Assembly: GCA_017882205.1 (NCBI GenBank)
Contig: JADGPY010000311.1
Span: 1-9,454, forward strand
Direction: 5' to 3'
Length of the DNA: 9,454 nucleotides
Source of the DNA: Chitinophagaceae bacterium
Lineage (GTDB): Bacteria > Bacteroidota > Bacteroidia > Chitinophagales > Chitinophagaceae
The stretch's first letter is position 1. Each line of letters begins with the position of its first letter. This document shows positions 1 through 6,715 of the stretch, piece after piece. The notes under the pieces are model-generated. The model was not told the origin of the DNA. It made no database searches and was given only the letters and a program-made list of their open reading frames with translations. Both the position numbers and the translations under genes were made by a program.

Positions 1-1
1 A

Positions 2-1000
2 ACCGATACTCTACAGTATCCTGAAGAGAAGCATTTTAAAAATCTCAGGCAACTAACTTTTGGAGGTGACAATGCTGAAGCCTATTTAAGTTTCGATGGA
101 AAGTATCTTATTTTTCAAAAAACAAACCCTAAAGAAGGTATCCTTTGCGATCAGATATGGATGGGAAAACTTCCTGAAACACCGGAGGAACCTTTTCATC
201 CAAAGTTGGTTAGTACGGGTACAGGGCGTACAACTTGTTCATTTTTTTATCCGGATGGGAAATATATTTTATATGCTTCCACACACTTATCATCGAAGGA
301 TTGTCCACCAGTGCCTGACAAATCAAAGCGTTATATATGGCCGGTTTACAAAAGTTTTGACATTTTTAAGGCAGATACTAATGGACATATTATCAAACGA
401 CTAACCAGTACTGAAGGGTATGATGCAGAAGCTACCATCTCGCCCAAAGGCGATAAGATACTATTTACTTCTATGCGGGATGGGGATCTTGATCTTTATA
501 CAATGGACCTTGATGGAAAGCATGTGAAACGGATTACGCACACATTGGGCTATGATGGTGGTGGATGGTTTAGCCCGGATGGTAAAAAGATAGTATGGCG
601 TGCAAGCAGGCCTAAAACCCCGGCAGAGATCGCCGATTATAAAGATCTACTTTCTCAAGGACTGGTAGCACCGGCAGAAATGGAAGTATGGACGGCCAAT
701 GCGGATGGAACGGATGCGCGCCAGGTTACTTTTCTGCCTAAAGCAAATTGGGCTCCTAATTTCCTTCCTGATGGCAAACATATTATTTTCTGCAGTGATC
801 ATGAATACACACGAGGCTTTCCATTTAACATGTATATCACAGATATTAATGGTAATGGGCTTGAGAAAGTAAGCCGTGATAAGGGATTCGATGCATTTCC
901 AATGTTCAGCCGTGATGGAAAGAAATTCGTATTTAGTAGTAACCGCAATAACGGGGGAGGGCATGATACAAACGTTTTTATTGCTGATTGGGTAGAATAA
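2..1000 (+). CDS. PD40 / TolB-like beta-propeller protein, 5'-truncated by window edge
   Basis: The frame is open from base 2 to the TAA at 998-1000, giving 332 visible residues; the true start is upstream of the window, so the in-frame ATG at 161 is not taken as the start. Six PD40-type repeats of the form 'aromatic-S/P-x-D-G-K-hydrophobic-aromatic' can be seen, centred near bases 95 (SFDGKY), 252 (YPDGKY), 443 (SPKGDK), 573 (SPDGKK), 767 (LPDGKH) and 912 (SRDGKK). Several are preceded by R/K-x-L/I/V-T, as in TolB-like propellers. Six repeats suggest a nearly complete six-bladed propeller. Such proteins are usually periplasmic or exported and bind proteins or glycans, but the visible part shows no catalytic domain, and any signal peptide would lie outside the window. 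Confident on fold, not on function. The gene ends 55 bases before the dioxygenase gene, which appears to have its own promoter. Confidence 0.85.
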   Translation, partial: TDTLQYPEEKHFKNLRQLTFGGDNAEAYLSFDGKYLIFQKTNPKEGILCDQIWMGKLPETPEEPFHPKLVSTGTGRTTCSFFYPDGKYILYASTHLSSKDCPPVPDKSKRYIWPVYKSFDIFKADTNGHIIKRLTSTEGYDAEATISPKGDKILFTSMRDGDLDLYTMDLDGKHVKRITHTLGYDGGGWFSPDGKKIVWRASRPKTPAEIADYKDLLSQGLVAPAEMEVWTANADGTDARQVTFLPKANWAPNFLPDGKHIIFCSDHEYTRGFPFNMYITDINGNGLEKVSRDKGFDAFPMFSRDGKKFVFSSNRNNGGGHDTNVFIADWVE

Positions 1001-1019
1001 GTGGTGATACATAAATTTG
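988..1019 (+). promoter_or_regulatory. candidate Bacteroidota-type promoter for the homogentisate dioxygenase gene
   Basis: TAAATTTG at 1012-1019 matches the Bacteroidota -7 consensus TAnnTTTG in full. A TTG (in ATTG) at 988-990 lies 21 bases upstream and is an acceptable -33 element. Transcription would start around 1023, leaving a leader of about 30 bases before the ATG at 1056. The -33 part overlaps the last codons of the PD40 gene. The match is by eye only; AT-rich DNA gives chance hits. Confidence 0.42.
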
Positions 1020-1055
1020 GATCGCGATTATAATAAACTTCGAATATCTTTCATT

Positions 1056-2213
1056 ATGCCTCATTATTATAAAGCAGGAAGCATCCCACATAAACGGCAT
1101 ACCCAATTCCGGAAGCCTGATGGCAGCTTATATTCAGAACAATTATTTTCTACAGAAGGATTTTCCTCAGACTGCTCATTATTATATCATAATTATCCTC
1201 CCACAGAAATTATAAAGACGGAGAAAGCTTATGATGTATCGCCTATGGTTGCTGAAGAGAAAATGCTGAAACACCGGAGTTTACAGGGATTTAAAATAAA
1301 GGCAGAGAAGGATTATTTAAAAAGCCGCAAACCAGTACTGGTGAATAATGATTGTCATATTGTGTTGGCTGCCCCAGAGGAAAGTATGCATGATTATTTC
1401 TTCAAAAATGCCGATGCAGATGAAATGCTTTTCGTACATGAAGGTAGCGGTATATTAAAAACACAATATGGAGAGTTGACTTTTTCGTATGGAGATTACC
1501 TGATGATACCCAGGGGGACTATCTATCAAATATCTTTTGATAAAGCGCATAACCGGTTATTTATCGTTGAATCATTTAGTCCTATTCGGTATCCACAAAA
1601 ATACCTTAGCAAATACGGGCAATTACTTGAACATTCTCCATATTGTGAACGTGATATTAAAACACCACAAAATCTGCAAACGATAGATCAGAAAGGTGAT
1701 TTCAAAATTATGACAAAAAAGAAAGGAATGATGTATGGAATTCATTACCTGCACCATCCATTCGACGTAATTGGATGGGATGGGTGCTGTTACCCTTATT
1801 CTTTCTCCATTCATGATTTTGAACCGATCACTGGCCGCGTACACCAACCGCCTCCAGTTCACCAGACATTTGAAGCTAATAATTTTGTTGTATGCTCATT
1901 TGTTCCCCGGATGTTTGATTATCACCCATTAGCTATACCTGCCCCATATAATCACAGCAATATTGATAGCGATGAAGTGCTTTATTATGTTGACGGCGAT
2001 TTCATGAGTAGGAAACATGTTACAAAAGGCCAGATAACATTACATCCTGGAGGTATTCCCCATGGTCCACATCCGGGCGCGGTAAATAAAAGTATTGGCG
2101 CCAGTTCCACGAATGAACTCGCAGTCATGGTTGATACCTTCCATCCTTTACAGCTCACAAAAGCAGCACTCGAGATTGAGGATGCAGATTATGTAATGAG
2201 TTGGGCGGAATAG
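1056..2213 (+). CDS. hmgA: homogentisate 1,2-dioxygenase (short Bacteroidota form)
   Basis: Homogentisate 1,2-dioxygenase opens the ring of homogentisate with O2 and non-haem iron to give maleylacetoacetate, in tyrosine and phenylalanine breakdown in the cytoplasm. The protein (385 residues) begins MPHYYKAG followed by IPxKRHTQFRKPDG, typical of Bacteroidota members. Signature blocks are EMLFVHEGSG and the cupin-like PRGTIYQI near residues 125-160, PPPVHQTFEA around H269, PYNHSNID with H300, DEVLYYVDG with E307, and PHGPHPG with H336. H300, E307 and H336 are the likely iron ligands by analogy with the known His-Glu-His set. It is about 60 residues shorter than human enzyme (445). ATG at 1056 is chosen over the in-frame TTG at 1017 because similarity to the family begins at MPHYY and the TTG lies within the promoter. 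No hppD or fahA is beside it. The substrate is inferred from family resemblance. Confidence 0.88.
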   Translation: MPHYYKAGSIPHKRHTQFRKPDGSLYSEQLFSTEGFSSDCSLLYHNYPPTEIIKTEKAYDVSPMVAEEKMLKHRSLQGFKIKAEKDYLKSRKPVLVNNDCHIVLAAPEESMHDYFFKNADADEMLFVHEGSGILKTQYGELTFSYGDYLMIPRGTIYQISFDKAHNRLFIVESFSPIRYPQKYLSKYGQLLEHSPYCERDIKTPQNLQTIDQKGDFKIMTKKKGMMYGIHYLHHPFDVIGWDGCCYPYSFSIHDFEPITGRVHQPPPVHQTFEANNFVVCSFVPRMFDYHPLAIPAPYNHSNIDSDEVLYYVDGDFMSRKHVTKGQITLHPGGIPHGPHPGAVNKSIGASSTNELAVMVDTFHPLQLTKAALEIEDADYVMSWAE

Positions 2214-2230
2214 AATTTATTCAAGAATTG

Positions 2231-2262
2231 ATCCAGGTGAGAGAATCCTGATAAAATTTTTT
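2231..2262 (+). terminator. weak candidate terminator after hmgA
   Basis: ATCCAGG (2231-2237) can pair with CCTGAT (2247-2252) with one bulged C, enclosing a nine-base loop, and is followed by AAAA and six T (2257-2262). It lies 18 bases after the hmgA stop, which is the right place. The stem is short and four A separate it from the T run, so its strength is doubtful. Confidence 0.3.
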
Positions 2263-2307
2263 ACCGTTATTTTGTAATTTCCTTAAATTGTTCCCAAAAG
2301 AAGTATT

Positions 2308-2712
2308 ATGATAAAATTCCAGGATCTTAAACAAGGTGACTATGTATTGGCTGATTTCGAGGGTAAGATGGAAGAAGTTGAAGTAACACAGTTTAACCGG
2401 GATGAGAAAGAGATATGTGTTGATAATGGCGTCCAGGAATTCTGGTTCAAAGGTGATGAATTGTATCCTCTTCCATTGGATGAGAACCAGTTAATGAAAT
2501 TACATTTTCAAAAAATGGTTAATGAGGATGGTTCAGTAAAATATCTTAAGGGAGCTTTTAGAATACTCATTTCAAAAGATGGAGTTTTTTCAGACTTTGA
2601 AATATGGTATAGGGATGAAAAAAGGCATATGCTGCATCCAATTGCAGTACATCAATTACAAAACCACTACATGGAGATGACGAAGGTTCATCTTACAGAT
2701 GAATCTTTTTAG
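2308..2712 (+). CDS. conserved hypothetical protein, 134 aa
   Basis: The function is not recognised. The protein has 134 residues, starts MIKFQDLKQGDYVLADF and has no signal peptide or membrane segment, so it is probably cytoplasmic. The first 60 residues are acidic and strand-like (GDYVLADFEGKMEEVEV, then VQEFWFKGDELYPLPL), reminiscent of a small beta-barrel of the SH3 or KOW kind. The C-terminal half holds the blocks EDGSVKYLKGAFRILI, FEIWYRDEKRH and VHQLQNHYMEMTKVHL. The VHxLQNxYxxxT pattern recurs, in my recollection, in small Bacteroidota proteins of unknown role. The base use looks like that of its neighbours and the reading frame is intact, which supports a real gene. No Shine-Dalgarno precedes the ATG (only AAAAGAAG). 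It stands alone between a weak terminator and a convergent lipoprotein gene. Confidence 0.8.
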   Translation: MIKFQDLKQGDYVLADFEGKMEEVEVTQFNRDEKEICVDNGVQEFWFKGDELYPLPLDENQLMKLHFQKMVNEDGSVKYLKGAFRILISKDGVFSDFEIWYRDEKRHMLHPIAVHQLQNHYMEMTKVHLTDESF

Positions 2713-2737
2713 AATTTATATAGTGCAATGAATACAG

Positions 2738-2762
2738 GTTCAGTTCTACAAAAGTGCTGAAC
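2738..2762. terminator. inverted repeat between convergent genes, possible weak bidirectional terminator
   Basis: GTTCAG (2738-2743) is the exact reverse complement of CTGAAC (2757-2762). Inside, TAC-AAAA-GTG (2747-2756) can extend the stem after a three-base bulge. It sits between the stop of the 134-aa gene (2712) and covers the stop codon of the reverse-strand lipoprotein gene (2746-2748). No T run follows on either strand, so termination is only a guess from position. Confidence 0.28.
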
Positions 2763-3402
2763 TCATCAACTTTATTGAAGTGTTTACATTTTGTACAAAT
2801 CCTGAATAATTGAGGCCGATTACAGTCGTATTCTCAATTAACCCGTAATTTTTGGCATAATAACTATCGATATTTGTTGTTAGTGATGCCGCCGGGATCA
2901 ATGAGGATGTGAGGGTGGTTTTAATATGTATAACAGATGTATAGACAATACTATTAACTGTATGTGAAATTCCTTTTTCTGAAACTGTATTGGTAATTGT
3001 CAGTGGTATTGGAACAGGAAGACCAGTCAAACTAAATGAAATAGTTTGACCCCAATTGGAATTAACCACTGCATCATCAATCAAATAAAGACGGTCGATA
3101 CTTTGCGAAACTGTGGCAAGTTTTATTGAATCGAACTGGAAATAATCGTTACCGGTCACATTATAGTATTGGTTTGATCCCGTTGAATTTGTAAATACAT
3201 GGTATGTTTTTCCAAGAATGTCGCTATCCCTGTTTGTAGAAGTAAGGGTATAATTGGTGATTACACCTGCATTGTTTTGCTGATAGTTCCATGAACTACC
3301 TGCAGACACTGTCATATATTTGTCGGGGGCAGCCCCGGAACTTGATTTTTTACATGAAGCAAACACTGAAAGTATTACACATAGGGCCAGAATTCTATTC
3401 AT
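2746..3402 (-). CDS. small lipoprotein of unknown function
   Basis: The protein (218 residues) starts MNRILALCVILSVFASC, a short type II signal peptide with a lipobox VFASC and lipidated Cys17. The residues after the Cys are KKSSSG, not the acidic export signal (S/K-D/E-D/E-D/E) known from Bacteroidota surface lipoproteins, so a periplasm-facing location is more likely. The mature part is rich in Ser, Thr and Asn and looks all-beta. The stretch DSYYAKNYGLIENT resembles the 'YAKGVGLIK'-like segment seen in many uncharacterised Bacteroidota lipoproteins, where a pattern of the type Y-A-x-x-x-G-L-I is common. No catalytic motif is visible. The gene lies on the opposite strand immediately upstream of infA and is convergent with the 134-aa gene. 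ATG at 3402-3400 gives a correctly sized signal peptide; no Shine-Dalgarno is present. Confidence 0.8.
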   Translation of the reverse strand: MNRILALCVILSVFASCKKSSSGAAPDKYMTVSAGSSWNYQQNNAGVITNYTLTSTNRDSDILGKTYHVFTNSTGSNQYYNVTGNDYFQFDSIKLATVSQSIDRLYLIDDAVVNSNWGQTISFSLTGLPVPIPLTITNTVSEKGISHTVNSIVYTSVIHIKTTLTSSLIPAASLTTNIDSYYAKNYGLIENTTVIGLNYSGFVQNVNTSIKLMSSALL

Positions 3403-3455
3403 TAATGATGTTTTAGGGTTTATTTAAGTGATGAAGGTAATAAAAATCGCTTTTT

Positions 3456-3487
3456 TTTCAAAATTTAAATATTTCCACCTATCTTTG
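3456..3487 (+). promoter_or_regulatory. promoter for the infA-rpmJ-rpsM... block
   Basis: TATCTTTG at 3480-3487 is a full match to the Bacteroidota -7 element TAnnTTTG. TTTC at 3456-3459, at the end of a T run, lies 20 bases upstream and is one base off the -33 element TTTG. Transcription would begin near 3490-3493, only about 11-14 bases before the infA ATG at 3504. Because infA is here preceded by a reverse-strand gene, a promoter is needed exactly in this gap, which strengthens the call. Confidence 0.6.
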
Positions 3488-3503
3488 CGCTCCCAAAAAC
3501 TAT

Positions 3504-3722
3504 ATGGCCAAACAAGCATTGATTAAACAAGATGGTGTAATCCTGGAAGCGTTATCCAATGCGATGTTCAGGGTCAAGCTTGAGAACGGTCACGAAATTC
3601 TTGCCACTATATCAGGTAAAATGAGGATGCACTACATTCGAATTCTACCTGGTGATAAGGTTGGAGTGGAAATGAGTCCATACGATTTGTCGAGGGGAAG
3701 GATCATTTTCAGGTATAAATAA
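3504..3722 (+). CDS. infA: translation initiation factor IF-1
   Basis: IF-1 binds the ribosomal A site on the 30S subunit during initiation and helps IF-2 and IF-3. The protein has 72 residues, the usual length, and is a single S1-type OB fold: [13 protein letters not shown], then [26 protein letters not shown], and the end [24 protein letters not shown], all family hallmarks. It is the first gene of the block and starts 16 bases after the -7 element. The start region (CCCAAAAACTATATG) has no Shine-Dalgarno. The TAA lies 37 bases before rpmJ. Confidence 0.97.
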   Translation: MAKQALIKQDGVILEALSNAMFRVKLENGHEILATISGKMRMHYIRILPGDKVGVEMSPYDLSRGRIIFRYK

Positions 3723-3759
3723 GTTAAACAAAAATTCCAGGTACTTTAAAAGTAATAAA

Positions 3760-3876
3760 ATGAAGGTTAGAGCATCGATAAAAAAAAGAAGCGCTGAGTG
3801 TAAGATTGTGCGAAGAAAAGGGAAGCTATATGTGATTAACAAAAAGAATCCACGCTTTAAGCAGAGGCAGGGATAA
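3760..3876 (+). CDS. rpmJ: 50S ribosomal protein L36 (bL36), zinc-free type
   Basis: This 38-residue protein is a small component of the large subunit. It begins [22 protein letters not shown] and ends NPRFKQRQG, aligning end to end without gaps with E. coli L36. Of the four zinc ligands known in the zinc form (C11, C14, C27, H33), only C14 remains; the others are Ser, Asn and Phe here. It is therefore the 'C-minus' paralogue type that folds without zinc, as is usual in Bacteroidota. The gene is short but certain, from its sequence and its place between infA and rpsM. Confidence 0.96.
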   Translation: MKVRASIKKRSAECKIVRRKGKLYVINKKNPRFKQRQG

Positions 3877-3956
3877 AAAATGTTATTAAGCCAACATGTA
3901 AGGTTTAATGACCAATGGTTACGGAGTAATCTAAAAAATAAAAATCTCTAAAAAAT

Positions 3957-4337
3957 ATGGCTCGTATTGCCGGTATTGATATACCAAAAAACAAAAGAGG
4001 TGAAGTAGGATTGACCTATATATTTGGAATAGGCCGATCAACTGCACGTTATATATTAGATAAGGCTGGAATTGGATATGATAAAAAGGTAAATGAGTGG
4101 GATGATGATGAGCAAACTGCCATCCGTAATGTCATAAATAATGAATTCAAAACAGAAGGTGCATTACGTAGTGAAGTTCAAATGAATATTAAACGTTTGT
4201 TGGATATTGCATGCTACCGTGGTTTAAGACATCGTAAAGGTTTGCCTCTACGTGGTCAGAGAACAAGAACAAATAGCCGTACAAGAAAAGGAAAAAGAAA
4301 AACAGTTGCTGGTAAGAAGAAAGCACCTAAGAAATAA
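3957..4337 (+). CDS. rpsM: 30S ribosomal protein S13 (uS13)
   Basis: S13 sits in the head of the small subunit, contacts the P-site tRNA and forms bridges to the large subunit. The protein (126 residues) starts [14 protein letters not shown] and holds [13 protein letters not shown] (helix-turn-helix region), [21 protein letters not shown], and a strongly basic tail ending [12 protein letters not shown] that reaches tRNA. Length and order fit the family. The gene is 80 bases after rpmJ. The ATG is preceded by an A-rich stretch (CTCTAAAAAAT) without Shine-Dalgarno. Confidence 0.97.
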   Translation: MARIAGIDIPKNKRGEVGLTYIFGIGRSTARYILDKAGIGYDKKVNEWDDDEQTAIRNVINNEFKTEGALRSEVQMNIKRLLDIACYRGLRHRKGLPLRGQRTRTNSRTRKGKRKTVAGKKKAPKK

Positions 4338-4406
4338 TTGATTCATTAACAGGCTTTGAAAAATTGGACTAACACCAGATCTCTTAAGAAAGCCGGAGGG
4401 AGGGTT

Positions 4407-4430
4407 GGTTCAGTCCCGCGAATAGCGGGA
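4407..4430 (+). promoter_or_regulatory. rpsK leader: GGTTCAG plus GC-rich hairpin
   Basis: Within the 124-base gap before rpsK, GGTTCAG (4407-4413) is followed directly by TCCCGC (4414-4419), GAATA (4420-4424) and GCGGGA (4425-4430): a perfect six-pair, mostly GC stem with a five-base loop. No T run follows, so it is not a typical terminator. It ends 31 bases before the rpsK ATG. A role in regulating translation or in processing the mRNA is inferred from position only. Confidence 0.45.
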
Positions 4431-4461
4431 ATATATTAATAACGACCACCTATCTTCAACT

Positions 4462-4860
4462 ATGGCAAAAGCAACAAGTGCTAAAGCAGCAGCAAAAAAA
4501 AGAGTTGTAAAAGTAGACACCTATGGTGATGCGCACGTTACAGCAAGTTTTAACAACATTATCATTAGTTTGACGAACAAACAAGGACAGATCATCTCAT
4601 GGTCTTCCGCTGGCAAAATGGGTTTTAAGGGATCAAAGAAAAATACCCCTTATGCTGCCCAGATGGCTGCATCCGACGCTGCGAAAGTAGCTCTTGATGC
4701 AGGCATGAAGCGCTGCGATGTATATGTAAAAGGCCCAGGATCTGGACGCGAAGGAGCAATCAGAGCATTGTCACAATCCGGCATTGAGATTGCGATGATC
4801 AAAGATGTAACACCTCTTCCACACAATGGATGCAGGCCTCCGAAAAAAAGAAGAGTATAA
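4462..4860 (+). CDS. rpsK: 30S ribosomal protein S11 (uS11)
   Basis: S11 forms part of the platform of the small subunit near the mRNA exit and the E site. The protein (132 residues) has an Ala/Lys-rich N terminus, then [53 protein letters not shown] and the invariant end [13 protein letters not shown]. The Asn-Gly in that end is the site known in E. coli S11 to turn into isoaspartate. The gene follows rpsM after 124 bases, a gap that holds a GC-rich hairpin, and has no Shine-Dalgarno (TATCTTCAACT before ATG). Confidence 0.97.
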   Translation: MAKATSAKAAAKKRVVKVDTYGDAHVTASFNNIIISLTNKQGQIISWSSAGKMGFKGSKKNTPYAAQMAASDAAKVALDAGMKRCDVYVKGPGSGREGAIRALSQSGIEIAMIKDVTPLPHNGCRPPKKRRV

Positions 4861-4942
4861 TTTCATGGCTAAATTTTATGTTAACAATTTTTAGATTTAG
4901 TTCTATAGTCCATAACCTAAAATTAAACCTATTTCATAACAG

Positions 4943-4981
4943 GGTTCAGCATTCATTTTTGATTTTTACTGATGCTGTTCC
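4943..4981 (+). promoter_or_regulatory. rpsD leader: GGTTCAG-containing hairpin
   Basis: The 145-base gap before rpsD contains CAGCAT (4947-4952) and its exact reverse complement ATGCTG (4972-4977), with GG (4943-4944) and CC (4980-4981) able to close the base of the stem after a TT/TT internal loop. The apical loop is 19 bases and T-rich. It ends 24 bases before the rpsD ATG. S4 is the known translational repressor of this operon in E. coli and regulates its own leader in Bacillus, so this is a plausible site for S4 or similar control; the sequence alone does not prove it. Confidence 0.4.
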
Positions 4982-5005
4982 GACAATAAAAAATCATAAA
5001 CAAAC

Positions 5006-5611
5006 ATGGCTCGTTACACAGGACCAAAAACCAAGATCTCCAGGATTTTCGGAGAGCCTATCACAGGCAATGGCAAATGGTTGACAAAAAACAGTAATCC
5101 TCCCGGCCAGCACGGTGCTGCCCGCAAACGTAAAAGTCTCGGCGAATATGCCCTACAGTTACGTGAAAAACAAAAAGCAAAATACACATATGGTGTATTG
5201 GAGAAGCAATTTCGTAACACATTTACTGAAGCTGCCCGTCGTAAAGGGGTAACAGGCGAAAACCTTATCAAACTGCTTGAAGCACGTCTTGATAATACTG
5301 TTTTCCGTATGGGTATTGCCCCAAGCCGCCAGGCTGCGCGTCAGTTAGTTTCGCACAAACATATCACCGTGAATGGAGATGTTGTCAATATACCCTCTTA
5401 TTCTTTAAAACCAGGTGATGTAATTGGTCTAAAAGACAAGACAACAGGGAATAAGTCTATAACAGGAAATCTTCGCCCTAAAAATCCGAGATTTAACTGG
5501 ATAGACTGGAGCGAAGGAGAAATGAGAGGAACATTTATTGCATATCCTGAAAGGGAAAGTGTTCCAGAGAATATTAAAGAACAATTGATCGTCGAATTGT
5601 ACAGCAAGTAA
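5006..5611 (+). CDS. rpsD: 30S ribosomal protein S4 (uS4), zinc-free type
   Basis: S4 binds 16S rRNA early in small-subunit assembly and lines the mRNA entry; in several bacteria it also represses its own operon. The protein (201 residues) starts [18 protein letters not shown], with [27 protein letters not shown] and [10 protein letters not shown], then the S4 RNA-binding domain at about residues 92-155 ([28 protein letters not shown]), and ends [11 protein letters not shown]. There is no Cys anywhere, so the N-terminal zinc site of some S4 proteins is absent. The start is fixed by MARY and by the A-rich ATAAACAAAC just before the ATG. Confidence 0.97.
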   Translation: MARYTGPKTKISRIFGEPITGNGKWLTKNSNPPGQHGAARKRKSLGEYALQLREKQKAKYTYGVLEKQFRNTFTEAARRKGVTGENLIKLLEARLDNTVFRMGIAPSRQAARQLVSHKHITVNGDVVNIPSYSLKPGDVIGLKDKTTGNKSITGNLRPKNPRFNWIDWSEGEMRGTFIAYPERESVPENIKEQLIVELYSK

Positions 5612-5674
5612 GTAGTTATTTGCAAATAGTACTTAGAGAAAACAAATTTTTAAATTAAATCAACAAAATAAAAA

Positions 5675-6670
5675 ATGGCCATTTTAAATTTTGTAAAGCC
5701 CGACAAGATTGTTCTTCAAAAGAGCACTGATTTTGAAGCACAATTTGAGTTTCGTCCCCTTGAACCGGGGTATGGTGTAACCATCGGTAATGCTTTGCGC
5801 AGAGTATTACTTAATTCTTTAGAGGGATATGCAATTATCGGTATCAATGTGGCAGGAGCCGATCACGAATTTGCAACCTTGAAGGGAATTACTGAAGACG
5901 TAACAGAAATAATTTTAAACCTAAAGCAGGTTCGCTTTAAAAAGAAAGTTGAGCATGAGATTGGGACTGAAAAAATTACCATCTCGATCAAAAATAAGCC
6001 TGAGTTTACGGCAGGGATGATCGGAGAGGCTTCTCCTTCTTTTGAAGTGATGAATCCTGAGTTGCTGATATGCACAATGGATACTTCAGCAAAGCTCGAA
6101 ATGGAAATCACCATTGGAAAAGGTCGTGGATATGTACCTGCAGAAGAAAGCAAAGAAAAAAGTACACATTTTGGATATATTCCTGTAGATGCTATTTATA
6201 CTCCAATAAAGAATGTAAAATACAGTATTGAGAATACAAGGGTTGAGCAAAGGACTGATTTTGAAAAATTGGTAATGGAGGTGAATACTGATGGAACTAT
6301 TAATCCAGAAGAAGCAGTAAAGCAGGCTTCAAGAATATTGATTCAACACTTGATGATCATTACAGATGAAAACATCACTTTCGATACACGGGAAGATAAA
6401 AAAGAAGACCTTGTTGATGAACAAACCCTTCAATTACGCAAGGTGTTGAAAACTCCACTTGAAGATCTTGATCTTTCTGTAAGAGCTTTTAATTGCCTGA
6501 AAGCAGCAAAGATCAACTCTCTCAGCGAATTGGTTCAGTATGAGCAGGAAGATCTTATGAAATTCAGGAATTTCGGACAGAAATCTTTGAGCGAGATCGA
6601 GCAGGTACTGAATGAAAGAGGATTAGGATTCGGAATGGATCTTAGTAAGCTTAAACTGGATGATGAATAA
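5675..6670 (+). CDS. rpoA: DNA-directed RNA polymerase subunit alpha
   Basis: The alpha subunit dimerises to scaffold assembly of RNA polymerase and touches promoter DNA and activators. The protein has 331 residues, a normal length. The N-terminal domain (about 1-235) shows FEFRPLEPGYGVTIGNALRR and LLNSLEGYAI, the dimer and beta-contact region, and later GRGYVPAEES and VDAIYTPIKNV. After a linker rich in acidic residues, the C-terminal domain (about 255-325) has LSVRAFNCLKAAKI with R270, N273 and C274, and RNFGQKSLSEI. These match E. coli R265, N268, C269, G296, K298 and S299, the residues known to bind UP-element DNA, so DNA contact by the C-terminal domain is probably kept. It starts 63 bases after rpsD, behind the A-rich AACAAAATAAAAA. 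Confidence 0.98.
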   Translation: MAILNFVKPDKIVLQKSTDFEAQFEFRPLEPGYGVTIGNALRRVLLNSLEGYAIIGINVAGADHEFATLKGITEDVTEIILNLKQVRFKKKVEHEIGTEKITISIKNKPEFTAGMIGEASPSFEVMNPELLICTMDTSAKLEMEITIGKGRGYVPAEESKEKSTHFGYIPVDAIYTPIKNVKYSIENTRVEQRTDFEKLVMEVNTDGTINPEEAVKQASRILIQHLMIITDENITFDTREDKKEDLVDEQTLQLRKVLKTPLEDLDLSVRAFNCLKAAKINSLSELVQYEQEDLMKFRNFGQKSLSEIEQVLNERGLGFGMDLSKLKLDDE

Positions 6671-6715
6671 TTAATTTGAATAGTAATGTTGCCTGTTTAA
6701 TTCAAACATTCAATA

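Noticed and set aside
96..404. Plus-strand open frame of 102 codons at the left edge
   Set aside because: It runs in a different frame from the PD40 gene, whose repeats continue through the same bases.
647..1012. Minus-strand frame of 121 codons opposite the PD40 gene
   Set aside because: It is antisense to a well-supported gene and shows no recognisable motif; the same holds for the minus-strand frames opposite hmgA, infA, rpsD, rpoA, rplQ, carA and aroQ.
1017..1055. In-frame TTG at 1017 as start of hmgA, adding 13 residues
   Set aside because: The TTG lies inside the candidate -7 promoter element and the family's N terminus matches the ATG at 1056.
2267..2274. TTATTTTG as a promoter for the 134-aa gene
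   Set aside because: It differs from TAnnTTTG at the second base, and no TTTG-like -33 element lies at a suitable distance.
3459..3467. TAAATTTTG on the minus strand as a promoter for the lipoprotein gene
   Set aside because: It is one base too long for the -7 consensus and lies in a T/A run where such matches are expected by chance.
4392..4430. tRNA-like stretch (GGTTCAGTCCC resembling a T arm) before rpsK
   Set aside because: No acceptor or anticodon stem can be built around it.
4830..5084. Plus-strand open frame of 84 codons spanning the end of rpsK, the gap and the start of rpsD
   Set aside because: It overlaps two certain ribosomal genes in another frame, and its sequence is typical of translated AT-rich non-coding DNA.
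5617..5628. Perfect palindrome TATTTGCAAATA after rpsD
   Set aside because: It has no room for an RNA loop, is almost all A/T, and nothing nearby suggests a DNA-binding regulator.
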